DNA of 64,000 nucleotides from a virus. Positions within the stretch are counted from its first letter, which is position 1, and every line of letters begins with the position of its first letter. The notes under the pieces are model-generated. The model was not told where the DNA came from and ran no database searches. It worked only from the letters and a program-made list of their open reading frames with translations. Positions 1-5,356 of this stretch are shown here, one piece after another. The stretch lies in IMG/VR virus record IMGVR_UViG_3300023174_000036, positions 1 through 64,000 of that record, one strand, 5' to 3'. A program made the position numbers and the translations under genes.

Positions 1-303
1 GATCAGGCCAGCCAGGACAGCCCTACTGACTTACGCATGAACTTTGACTCAGCATGGGCTCCGCCTATTGCGGCCATGGAGAAGTTTCAGGACTTGGGCT
101 TTAAGGTCAAGCTCGTCTATTGGGAATCGGGTATGTGCTTCTGCGGTGTCTTTGATGAGAATGGCGATGACTACTTTGACTACACTGATATGTCAGCAGA
201 CGAAGTGGAAGCCAACATCAACCCAGAGATTGACGAGTGTATGTGCATCGTAGAGAACCTGCGTGAATGGGAAGAAGACAACGCAGAAGAGGAGGAAGAG
301 TAA
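1..303 (+). CDS. YubB ferredoxin-like (DUF1281-type) protein, 3' part
   Basis: The reading frame is open to base 1, so this is the C-terminal part of a gene cut by the window edge; the first internal ATG is at 37. The stretch FDSAWAPPIAAMEKF followed by LGFKVKLVYWESGMCFCG matches the conserved tail pattern of YubB-like ferredoxin-fold proteins found on phages and plasmids, which read roughly FDTAWSPP...GF.V...Y.E.GM.FCG. The end is a run of glutamates. Its stop codon overlaps the next start as TAATG, which suggests translational coupling. The molecular function of the family is not known to me. Family assignment is by motif memory and moderately secure. Confidence 0.6.
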   Translation, partial: DQASQDSPTDLRMNFDSAWAPPIAAMEKFQDLGFKVKLVYWESGMCFCGVFDENGDDYFDYTDMSADEVEANINPEIDECMCIVENLREWEEDNAEEEEE

Positions 304-464
304 TGGACTTTTGGACATGGCTTGCTTCCTGCCCAGTGAAGTATGAAGTCGATAGCCTACAGGGCTTTGACGGAGTCAGTGTAGCGTTCTACCCACCCAC
401 AGAGGACGAAGAAGAGAATCAGGAAATTGAGTTGAATCACGGAATTGACAGCATCAATGAATGA
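303..464 (+). CDS. Small acidic hypothetical protein (53 aa)
   Basis: ATG at 303 overlaps the preceding TAA (TAATG) and follows a GAGGAAGAG purine run that can serve as ribosome-binding site. This start is preferred over an in-frame upstream ATG at 267 inside the previous gene. The product begins MDFWTWLASCPVKYE and is acidic in its second half. The last codons (I-D-S-I-N-E) contain the -35 box of the following promoter. I do not recognise the protein. Confidence 0.55.
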   Translation: MDFWTWLASCPVKYEVDSLQGFDGVSVAFYPPTEDEEENQEIELNHGIDSINE

Positions 465-473
465 TAGTATAAT
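445..473 (+). promoter_or_regulatory. Sigma70-type promoter P1
   Basis: TTGACA at 445-450, exactly 17 bp, TATAAT at 468-473. The -35 box lies inside the end of the upstream gene. It would drive the 503 and 627 genes. Both hexamers are perfect consensus. Confidence 0.85.
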
Positions 474-502
474 TAACACTTAATAACAACAAAGGTACAG
501 CA

Positions 503-640
503 ATGAAAACCAATCGCGAGAAGAACACGGAGTATGATGCTAAGGCGCAAGCCAGCATCCGCCCCAAAGAACCTGAATACAACTGGAAACCACTCGAAGA
601 AGTCATTCGGCAATGGGTGCTAAAGAATGAGCAGACTTGA
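503..640 (+). CDS. Small hypothetical protein (45 aa)
   Basis: An ATG at 503, about 30 bp after P1 and after an AAAGGTACAG leader, opens a 45-codon frame beginning MKTNREKNTEYDAKAQ and ending NEQT. The product is hydrophilic, with a central IRPKEPEYNWKPLEEV segment. It overlaps the next gene by 14 nt (ATGAGCAGACTTGA), typical of coupled phage genes. Function unknown. Confidence 0.6.
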   Translation: MKTNREKNTEYDAKAQASIRPKEPEYNWKPLEEVIRQWVLKNEQT

Positions 641-890
641 ACTATTCGGTAGACCCTGGACTGTATTCGATCCTGCTAACAAGGATCACAGAAGGTATTA
701 TCACCAATTTGTCCTAACGGCCAGTTGGGGTGAGTGCCCGGTTAGGTTTGTGGTGCCAGAAGACCACGGCGATTTGGTTACTATGATTCAACGCAGTTTG
801 ATTGCTTACTATGTAAACCGTGAGTTCAAATCAAAGAAACCACCTGCTCCTTTGGTTCGCCAAAAGAGGAAGAAAACGGTTGACAACTAA
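627..890 (+). CDS. Hypothetical protein (87 aa)
   Basis: The start at 627 lies inside the end of the preceding small gene, and the two should be translated together from P1. The product starts MSRLELFGRPWTVFDP, has a basic C-terminus (KSKKPPAP...RQKRKKTVDN) and no recognisable catalytic motif. Its last codons (T-V-D-N) contain the -35 box of promoter P2. Function unknown. Confidence 0.6.
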   Translation: MSRLELFGRPWTVFDPANKDHRRYYHQFVLTASWGECPVRFVVPEDHGDLVTMIQRSLIAYYVNREFKSKKPPAPLVRQKRKKTVDN

Positions 891-908
891 CCGAAATAGT
901 TGTATAAT
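880..908 (+). promoter_or_regulatory. Sigma70-type promoter P2 with inverted repeat in spacer
   Basis: TTGACA at 880-885, 17 bp, TATAAT at 903-908. The end of the -35 box and the spacer form an inverted repeat CAACTA-N7-TAGTTG (884-902). It drives the 964 and 1333 genes and possibly the tRNAs. Confidence 0.85.
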
Positions 909-963
909 TAGAACATGAACAAGGCGTTCATATTTTTTAACACACACAGAAGAGGTATTTAAA

Positions 964-1329
964 ATGGCTACAGATAAATTGTTTACGGTTGCAGGTATTA
1001 GTAAATTGGATGGCGAGTACAAAGTTCGCTTTGCCAATGATATCATGCGTATCAAGGTGTTGGCAAAACATGGTCACGAAGACATTCGATTGGCTGATCT
1101 CGAGAAGGCAGTTACCAAGCTCGAGGCTGCACAGATGATCTTGACTATGGAAGACTTTGCTGATGCAATTGCCCAGGCAACTATCACAGAGTATCTTGAA
1201 GACAAGACTCCTAAGGCTAAGGTCTCTAAGCCTGTTGCTACCAAAGCAACGAAGACTCCGGTAGCGAAGACTACCAAGGCACCTGCGAAAGCAGTTAAGG
1301 TTACTGAGGACGAAGACGCTCCTTTCTAA
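964..1329 (+). CDS. Hypothetical protein with Lys/Ala/Thr-rich basic tail
   Basis: ATG at 964 follows an AGAGG site. The 121-residue product has an apparently folded N-terminal part (about residues 1-80, MATDKLFTVAGISKLDG...). A low-complexity tail of K-A-T-P-V repeats (about 81-115) follows and ends in acidic EDEDAPF. The tail resembles histone H1-like or other nucleic-acid-binding tails in composition only. It is followed 3 bp later by the 1333 gene, so both are probably one transcript from P2. Function unknown; a DNA- or RNA-binding role is a guess. Confidence 0.6.
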   Translation: MATDKLFTVAGISKLDGEYKVRFANDIMRIKVLAKHGHEDIRLADLEKAVTKLEAAQMILTMEDFADAIAQATITEYLEDKTPKAKVSKPVATKATKTPVAKTTKAPAKAVKVTEDEDAPF

Positions 1330-1332
1330 GCT

Positions 1333-1524
1333 ATGTCATTCATTCAGTATGAAGTATGGGGTGTGGTGGACGGACGCGATGAACTAGTCGAGTGCGTCCC
1401 CACTCTCAAAGAAGCAGAAGAGATCCTCAAGGCTGAATTTGATTCAAACGAATTCTATACCGAAATGTTTATACTGGAAGACAGGGATGATGTATTGAAA
1501 GAAGTACGAAGACAGGCACACTAG
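1333..1524 (+). CDS. Hypothetical protein (63 aa)
   Basis: Starts 3 bp after the previous stop. The product (MSFIQYEVWGVVDGRDELVE...) looks like a small alpha/beta domain with an internal helix LKEAEEILKAEFD and acidic C-terminal half. I recognise no family. The tRNA genes begin 5 bp downstream, so the primary transcript may include them. Confidence 0.55.
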   Translation: MSFIQYEVWGVVDGRDELVECVPTLKEAEEILKAEFDSNEFYTEMFILEDRDDVLKEVRRQAH

Positions 1525-1529
1525 TTTCA

Positions 1530-1607
1530 GGGCCCCTAGCTCATGTTGGTTAGAGCAGTGGACTCATAATCCATTGGTGCCGTGTTCGACTCACGGGGGG
1601 CCCACCA
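1530..1607 (+). tRNA. tRNA with CAU anticodon (Ile2 or elongator Met)
   Basis: A full cloverleaf: acceptor GGGCCCC with GGGGCCC, D arm GCTC/GAGC, and an anticodon stem GTGGA/TCCAT around loop CTCATAA giving anticodon CAU. The T arm is CCGTG-TTCGACT-CACGG, with an encoded CCA end. The anticodon arm and following bases resemble bacterial tRNA-Ile2, whose C34 is changed to lysidine to read AUA. Elongator tRNA-Met also has CAU, so the charge identity is not settled by sequence alone. Phages often carry tRNA-Ile2 to serve AUA-rich genes. Confidence 0.9.
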
Positions 1608-1612
1608 TACAT

Positions 1613-1689
1613 CAGCCCTTAGCTCAGTTGGATAGAGCAACAGCCTTCTAAGCTGTAGGCCACTGGTTCGAATCCAGTAGGGCTGGCCA
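1613..1689 (+). tRNA. tRNA-Arg (UCU)
   Basis: Acceptor CAGCCCT pairs with AGGGCTG, the D arm is GCTC/GAGC, and the anticodon stem ACAGC/GCTGT encloses CTTCTAA, giving UCU. The T arm is ACTGG-TTCGAAT-CCAGT, and CCA is encoded. It reads AGA/AGG arginine codons. It lies 5 bp after the CAU tRNA, and the pair is probably processed from one transcript. Confidence 0.93.
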
Positions 1690-1691
1690 AT

Positions 1692-1718
1692 ACCCTGCCA
1701 TTTGACAGGGTTTCTTTT
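1692..1718 (+). terminator. Probable terminator after tRNAs
   Basis: ACCCTG (1692-1697) and CAGGGT (1706-1711) form a 6-bp stem with an 8-nt loop, followed by TTCTTTTT. The right arm overlaps the -35 box of the next promoter, so the end of one unit and the start of the next share sequence. Confidence 0.6.
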
Positions 1719-1730
1719 TGGTTGTATAAT
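1702..1730 (+). promoter_or_regulatory. Sigma70-type promoter P3
   Basis: TTGACA at 1702-1707, 17 bp, TATAAT at 1725-1730; perfect consensus. Drives the HNH gene at 1759. Overlaps the tRNA terminator. Confidence 0.85.
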
Positions 1731-1758
1731 TGATACATACAACACAACGGAGCCCAAT

Positions 1759-2160
1759 ATGAGCAAGATTCTAAATTTTCGTCCAGTGTGCGTGAATCAT
1801 GGTTGCAACAAGCCAGTGATGCAAAAAGGCGGCACTATTGATAATCCCACTGGCTGGCGAGTGCATTGCGGGCATTGCCAAAAGGCATCATATGGCGGGC
1901 ACGCTCATGCTGTGGGTGTTACTCCATTCAAGACAGGCCAATGCTCAAATCAACAGGGCAAATTGGGATTCTCTTGTGTGATTGATTGGGAATCAGCCAG
2001 CCAGCAAGGATTGGCCATTGCCACTGAGATTGATCACATCAACGGCGACCACATGGATAACAGACTGGTAAATCTGCAGGAACTTTGCCCAGTGTGCCAC
2101 AAAATCAAAGGCCAACGAGAAGGCAACTATGACGGATGGCGCAACTACAGAGCTGGTTGA
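1759..2160 (+). CDS. HNH-type endonuclease-like protein
   Basis: ATG at 1759, after ACGGAG, gives 133 residues; an in-frame ATG at 1702 lies upstream of the promoter start and is rejected. Residues 91-119 (EIDHINGDHMDN, then NLQELCPVCHKIKG) form an HNH signature: D92-H93, N101, N105, and C110-x2-C113-H114. Further cysteine pairs occur N-terminally (C11/C16 and C37/C40), suggesting zinc binding. HNH nucleases in T4-like phages are commonly free-standing homing enzymes, which nick DNA and spread to neighbouring phages. The stop codon TGA is part of the next -35 box. Confidence 0.75.
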   Translation: MSKILNFRPVCVNHGCNKPVMQKGGTIDNPTGWRVHCGHCQKASYGGHAHAVGVTPFKTGQCSNQQGKLGFSCVIDWESASQQGLAIATEIDHINGDHMDNRLVNLQELCPVCHKIKGQREGNYDGWRNYRAG

Positions 2161-2185
2161 CACTCTAACCAAAAGGCAGTATAAT
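2157..2185 (+). promoter_or_regulatory. Sigma70-type promoter P4
   Basis: TTGACA at 2157-2162 (its TGA is the stop codon of the HNH gene), 17 bp, TATAAT at 2180-2185. Drives the 2214 gene. Confidence 0.85.
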
Positions 2186-2212
2186 TAACACATAAACACA
2201 CACAGGAGCGAA
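2169..2212 (+). repeat. 44-bp exact direct repeat, copy 1 (promoter/leader)
   Basis: Covers the spacer end, TATAAT, untranslated leader and GGAGCGAA ribosome-binding site. Identical over 44 bases to 2471-2514. Indicates recent duplication or conversion of a promoter-leader module. Confidence 0.95.
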
Positions 2213-2213
2213 G

Positions 2214-2462
2214 ATGATAGCAGAACAAACCCGCACAGTAGTATTCCAGGGCATCACATACGATGCCACACACGGTGGTCCATTCGATAGAGGCTCAGCA
2301 GACAGCTACTACGGTCGCCCACAAGTTCCCCACAAATACCCCAACGGCACTGGCAATGCTCCACGCATTGAAGCCCCAGAGCTGACCCTAGCAGAGATGC
2401 GCGAGTACTACAGGGGCTATGAGTACAATGAGTGCTTTGGCGACAAGAAAGACTGGGGTTGA
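2214..2462 (+). CDS. Hypothetical protein (82 aa)
   Basis: ATG at 2214, one base after the GGAGCGAA site. The product begins MIAEQTRTVVFQGITYDA and is rich in Gly, Pro and Tyr, with a C-terminal helix LTLAEMREYYRGYEYNE. No known domain recognised. The stop TGA is embedded in the -35 box of P5. It belongs to the group of early-type single-gene units with GGAGCGA sites. Confidence 0.55.
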   Translation: MIAEQTRTVVFQGITYDATHGGPFDRGSADSYYGRPQVPHKYPNGTGNAPRIEAPELTLAEMREYYRGYEYNECFGDKKDWG

Positions 2463-2487
2463 CAGCCCGCCCAAAAGGCAGTATAAT
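2459..2487 (+). promoter_or_regulatory. Sigma70-type promoter P5
   Basis: TTGACA at 2459-2464 (contains the stop of the 2214 gene), 17 bp, TATAAT at 2482-2487. Confidence 0.85.
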
Positions 2488-2514
2488 TAACACATAAACA
2501 CACACAGGAGCGAA
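2471..2514 (+). repeat. 44-bp exact direct repeat, copy 2 (promoter/leader)
   Basis: Identical to 2169-2212; supplies promoter -10, leader and ribosome-binding site to the 2518 gene. Confidence 0.95.
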
Positions 2515-2517
2515 CCT

Positions 2518-2712
2518 ATGCTAGTACACTTTATCAACACCGGACACGGTTTGGACATGGGCGTGAAAGAAGTAGAATGCCAAAGCCTCCGGTTGGACCA
2601 TTCGGATGCACCCTACGCCATCGTAAGCCACCCTTTCCAACCCAACGGATGCTGTAGAGCAGAGCGCAACTATTTCAACGGCGAACTGCAATGGGTGGTT
2701 GACTTCGATTGA
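2518..2712 (+). CDS. Hypothetical protein (64 aa)
   Basis: ATG at 2518 after GGAGCGAA (2507-2514). The product begins MLVHFINTGHGLDMGVKE and contains C-C-R-A-E-R around residue 48. No recognised family. Its final codons (V-V-D-F-D) encode the -35 box of P6. Confidence 0.55.
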   Translation: MLVHFINTGHGLDMGVKEVECQSLRLDHSDAPYAIVSHPFQPNGCCRAERNYFNGELQWVVDFD

Positions 2713-2727
2713 TTTTGGCGCTATAAT
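2699..2727 (+). promoter_or_regulatory. Sigma70-type promoter P6
   Basis: TTGACT at 2699-2704 (one mismatch), 17 bp, TATAAT at 2722-2727. The -35 lies in the upstream coding region. Confidence 0.8.
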
Positions 2728-2760
2728 ACACACATACACAGCAAATAAGGAGCGAACTTT

Positions 2761-3090
2761 ATGCAACTGCTAATCACTACACAAACACAAGAAAACTACG
2801 GTGCCCACGATTGGGACGGAGTTGGTGAGTGCCCACAGTATTGGAAGTTCAAAGGCGGCCAGGACTACCGGTATGATTTGGGCAAGTTCGGTCGTAGCCA
2901 AGAGGCGCTCACTGAGTTGGTGATGGCCTTGCGTGGCCAGATTGAAGAAGACAATGACTACTACCGCAACCACATCATTGGTTGGGAAGTGGTTGCAGAC
3001 GACTACCTCACTGAGTTCGAACAGAGCCAGTTGGAGTACGAAGGGCGCATTGCCTATCCCGCAACCCGTTTGGAGTTGGAGACTGCATGA
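2761..3090 (+). CDS. Conserved phage hypothetical protein (109 aa)
   Basis: ATG at 2761 after GGAGCGAA (2749-2756). The N-terminus, MQLLITTQTQENYGAHDW then GECPQYWKFKGG, is of a type I associate with conserved hypothetical proteins of large phages. No catalytic motif is evident. The C-terminal half is acidic and helical (LTELVMALRGQIEEDNDYY). Its stop overlaps the next start as ATGA. Confidence 0.6.
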   Translation: MQLLITTQTQENYGAHDWDGVGECPQYWKFKGGQDYRYDLGKFGRSQEALTELVMALRGQIEEDNDYYRNHIIGWEVVADDYLTEFEQSQLEYEGRIAYPATRLELETA

Positions 3091-3188
3091 ACGACATCTT
3101 GTATGCGTTCTATATCACTATGGAACTGTGGATCTTCTGCGGTGTCCTGTTGACAGCTTTGGTAATTGAAGCTATAATTACTACTTAA
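3087..3188 (+). CDS. Membrane microprotein (33 aa)
   Basis: ATG at 3087 overlaps the previous stop (ATGA), indicating translational coupling. The 33-residue product is hydrophobic: after MNDILYAFYITMEL comes WIFCGVLLTALVIEA, enough for one transmembrane helix (about residues 13-30), ending IITT. The whole of promoter P7 (3150-3178) lies inside this coding region, so codon choice is constrained by two functions. No homologue recognised; coupling, hydrophobic pattern and lack of a competing frame support it being real, but it is short. Confidence 0.5.
   Translation: MNDILYAFYITMELWIFCGVLLTALVIEAIITT
3150..3178 (+). promoter_or_regulatory. Sigma70-type promoter P7, fully inside a small gene
   Basis: TTGACA at 3150-3155, 17 bp, TATAAT at 3173-3178. 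A short inverted repeat AGCTT/AAGCT spans the spacer. Confidence 0.85.
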
Positions 3189-3212
3189 ACAACACAATAG
3201 GGAGCGACCCAA

Positions 3213-3596
3213 ATGGCTAAAACAAATTATGACAACTTCGCGAGCTTTGACCTTAACGAAGCCTGTGATCACTTTGACTGTACTGATCAAAAGGCCTGGA
3301 AGAAGATCCGTCCTTTCATCGTAGCAGACGGTGAAGAGTACGCAGAGGTCATGGAGAAAGAGTTTGACTTTGAAGAAGTCACCGACACAGACCACATGGT
3401 GTTTGAAGCAGGCGTCAAGTATGCGCTTACCAAAATGAACATTGCACTGGACAAAGCAGGCATAGACGTGCAGGTCTGCGAGGTAGACTTGGTAGAGAGC
3501 ATGGGCTTTATGATGGTCCGTTGCGATGACGAGCCCGAGGACTTTGTAAAACGAGTGCTGAAGAAGCCCGTCATGATGGTTGACAGCTGGGTGTAA
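3213..3596 (+). CDS. Acidic hypothetical protein (127 aa)
   Basis: ATG at 3213 after GGGAGCGA (3200-3207). The product (MAKTNYDNFASFDLNEAC...) is strongly acidic with many Asp/Glu, three cysteines, and hydrophobic stretches consistent with a small alpha/beta fold. Acidic small early phage proteins often act as inhibitors or DNA mimics, but nothing here identifies a target. Its C-terminal V-D-S-W-V codons contain the -35 box of P8. Confidence 0.55.
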   Translation: MAKTNYDNFASFDLNEACDHFDCTDQKAWKKIRPFIVADGEEYAEVMEKEFDFEEVTDTDHMVFEAGVKYALTKMNIALDKAGIDVQVCEVDLVESMGFMMVRCDDEPEDFVKRVLKKPVMMVDSWV

Positions 3597-3608
3597 TCCA
3601 GTTATAAT
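3580..3608 (+). promoter_or_regulatory. Sigma70-type promoter P8
   Basis: TTGACA at 3580-3585, 17 bp, TATAAT at 3603-3608. A short CTGG/CCAG inverted repeat lies in the spacer. Confidence 0.85.
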
Positions 3609-3643
3609 ACATACTTACACAACACAACATAGGAGCGAAACTT

Positions 3644-3970
3644 ATGATTACAGCAGATCAAATTGCAGTTGGCAAACAACTAGCAGAGCAAGCGTCAGTA
3701 GACATGTACAACCAAATGGGCCGCAAGGATGCATTTGCCTGTGGCTTTGCTTGGGTAGACGTCTACGTGGATCGTACTAACAGCAAGCAGGCTAAGGAAT
3801 TGATTGCCGCAGGCTTTAAGAAGGACTACAAACCAAAATGTCTGAGCATTTGGAATCCAGGCAATTTGCCAGTCCAAAACATCGACATCAAAGAAGCGGG
3901 TGCGGATGCTATGGCCACTTACTTGAGAGGTTTGGGTTTGAATGCCTACAGCGGATCACGTTTAGACTAA
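3644..3970 (+). CDS. Hypothetical protein (108 aa)
   Basis: ATG at 3644 after GGAGCGAA (3632-3639). The product starts MITADQIAVGKQLAEQAS and includes a GFAWVDVYVDRTNSKQAKEL segment and a Lys-rich GFKKDYKPK stretch; it looks like a compact alpha/beta protein. No family recognised. The leader and promoter place it with the early units. Confidence 0.55.
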   Translation: MITADQIAVGKQLAEQASVDMYNQMGRKDAFACGFAWVDVYVDRTNSKQAKELIAAGFKKDYKPKCLSIWNPGNLPVQNIDIKEAGADAMATYLRGLGLNAYSGSRLD

Positions 3971-3979
3971 CCAAATGAC

Positions 3980-4008
3980 ATGACACGGAGTCGCCTCCGT
4001 GTTATAAT
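3980..4008 (+). promoter_or_regulatory. Sigma70-type promoter P9 with perfect inverted repeat between -35 and -10
   Basis: ATGACA (one mismatch) at 3980-3985, 17 bp, TATAAT at 4003-4008. ACACGGAG-TCGC-CTCCGTGT (3983-4002) is a perfect 8-bp inverted repeat filling the spacer. It could be an operator or a hairpin ending upstream transcripts. Confidence 0.75.
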
Positions 4009-4039
4009 TAATGTATATTAACACGCGAAGGAGCGAACA

Positions 4040-4936
4040 ATGGGTAATAAAGTTGTTACTAGTAAGATGTTGATGGCCCTGCAGAGTGATGTAAAGACTT
4101 TGGAAGTGGACACTACAGCAATTAAGGCCAAAGAAGCGGCATTGAAGAACGAAACAGATGAAGACATTTTGGGTCGTTTGCGTGACCGTTTTGAGATACT
4201 GGACGACATGACTCGTGCAGTCAAAGCAGGCAAGGTACGTGCTATGATTGTAACAGGCCCTCCAGGCGTTGGCAAGAGTTATGGCGTAGAGAATGTACTT
4301 TCAAAGCATGATGTGTTTGCTAACGTAGCACAAGACGAGAAGCTGAAGAAGTACGAAGTGGTTAAAGGTGCTATGTCAGCACTGGGCTTGTACAGCAAGC
4401 TATACCATTACAAGGATGCCAAGAACATCATTGTGTTTGATGACTGTGACTCAGTATTGCTGGACGACTTGAGCTTGAACATTCTCAAGGCAGCTTTGGA
4501 TACAAGCTCCAAGCGCATGATCCATTGGAACACTGACTCACACCTATTGCGTCGTGAAGGCGTGCCAGACAGCTTTGAGTTCAAGGGCGGTGCTATCTTT
4601 ATTACCAATATCAAGTTCGATCACGTTAAGAGCAAGAAGCTCCGCGATCACTTGGAAGCATTAGAGTCACGTTGCCATTACTTGGACTTGACTATTGACA
4701 CCACACGTGAGAAGCTACTACGCATTGAGCAGGTAGTTAACGAGTGTGGCATGTTGGACAAGTATGAGTTTGAAGACTACCAAAAGAGTGAAGTGGTAGA
4801 CTTTGTTAAGGCCAACGTTGACAAGCTACGTGAGCTGAGCTTGCGTACAGTACTTAAGGTAGCTGACTTGAAGCATGGCTTCCCGGACAAGTGGCGGGCA
4901 GTAGCAGAGGTTACATGTATGCGCAACAGCCGCTAG
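4040..4936 (+). CDS. AAA+ family ATPase
   Basis: ATG at 4040 after GGAGCGAA (4030-4037). The 298-residue product has Walker A GPPGVGKS at residues 73-80 and Walker B IIVFDDCD at 130-137. These are followed by an N-T-D-S-H segment and a sensor-like GGAIFITNI, all typical of AAA+ ATPases. The first 60 residues are helical. It uses ATP to remodel a protein or nucleic-acid partner that cannot be named from sequence. It is driven by promoter P9 and followed by a structured RNA that carries the complement of its own ribosome-binding site. Confidence 0.85.
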   Translation: MGNKVVTSKMLMALQSDVKTLEVDTTAIKAKEAALKNETDEDILGRLRDRFEILDDMTRAVKAGKVRAMIVTGPPGVGKSYGVENVLSKHDVFANVAQDEKLKKYEVVKGAMSALGLYSKLYHYKDAKNIIVFDDCDSVLLDDLSLNILKAALDTSSKRMIHWNTDSHLLRREGVPDSFEFKGGAIFITNIKFDHVKSKKLRDHLEALESRCHYLDLTIDTTREKLLRIEQVVNECGMLDKYEFEDYQKSEVVDFVKANVDKLRELSLRTVLKVADLKHGFPDKWRAVAEVTCMRNSR

Positions 4937-5114
4937 GCTAGTGTGTACAGTACAGCAAGCAGCCTACAAGAGCTGTACGCTGTAGCAGTAGGACAAGCTA
5001 GTAGATTCGCTCCCGAACGCTTGCCCATAAACACTAACGCCAACAAGGCAATGGTGTTTGGATCTAGGAACTCGTAAGCCCGATTCGCTCCCGGCTAGTT
5101 CCTAGATTTTTTTT
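4937..5114 (+). ncRNA. Structured non-coding RNA with two anti-ribosome-binding-site loops
   Basis: The stretch from the ATPase stop codon to a strong terminator has no gene and is rich in inverted repeats. GTACAGC (4950-4956) pairs with GCTGTAC (4972-4978), and CAAGC (4994-4998) pairs with GCTTG (5019-5023). The terminator hairpin follows at 5062-5114. The 12-mer GATTCGCTCCCG occurs twice, at 5004-5015 and 5082-5093, each time in a predicted loop. Within it UUCGCUCC is the exact complement of GGAGCGAA, the ribosome-binding sequence of five early genes, and UCGCUCCC complements GGGAGCGA of a sixth. No promoter is evident inside, so it is likely a 3' UTR or an RNA processed from it. The regulatory role is inference. 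Confidence 0.65.
5062..5114 (+). terminator. Rho-independent terminator with anti-RBS apical loop
   Basis: ATCTAGGAACT (5062-5072) pairs perfectly with AGTTCCTAGAT (5097-5107), followed by eight T. Inside, after a 4-nt bulge, AGCC (5077-5080) pairs with GGCT (5093-5096). The 12-nt apical loop CGATTCGCTCCC is the complement of GGGAGCGAATCG. Confidence 0.9.
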
Positions 5115-5331
5115 GATCGGATTATCGAAAAAGAAAAGCCTCCCGGAGGTTGAGAATACGAAATATTCTGCGAGGGGGGGTCGGGGCATATACATTTACA
5201 ACTGTTGTATTTTTACAACAGCGCATGGAATTTTGGTGGGCATAGGTGCCAAATCACCCCACCAAAAGCATAAGTACTTCTTTATAATTTTTTGCGCAAC
5301 GCCGCTACAGGTACACAGGACCATTTTGGGC
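5115..5331. other. Non-coding stretch with small hairpins
   Basis: No convincing gene on either strand. It holds a CCTCCCGGAGG inverted repeat (near 5140) that on the minus strand is followed by CTTTTCTTTTT, a possible leftward terminator. It also holds CTGTTGTA-TTTT-TACAACAG (near 5203-5222), a perfect 8-bp hairpin. A leftward RNA cannot be excluded. Confidence 0.4.
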
Positions 5332-5338
5332 ATAAATA
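5332..5338 (+). promoter_or_regulatory. T4-type late promoter box
   Basis: ATAAATA on the plus strand, 18 bp before the ATG at 5357 with GAGGA in between. Matches the T4 late consensus TATAAATA except the first base. Confidence 0.6.
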
Positions 5339-5356
5339 CCACATAGAGGATCCATC

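Noticed and set aside
1536-1766. Minus-strand reading frame across the two tRNAs
   Set aside because: It is the familiar spurious frame produced by reading tRNA genes backwards; both tRNAs fold fully and it has no ribosome-binding site.
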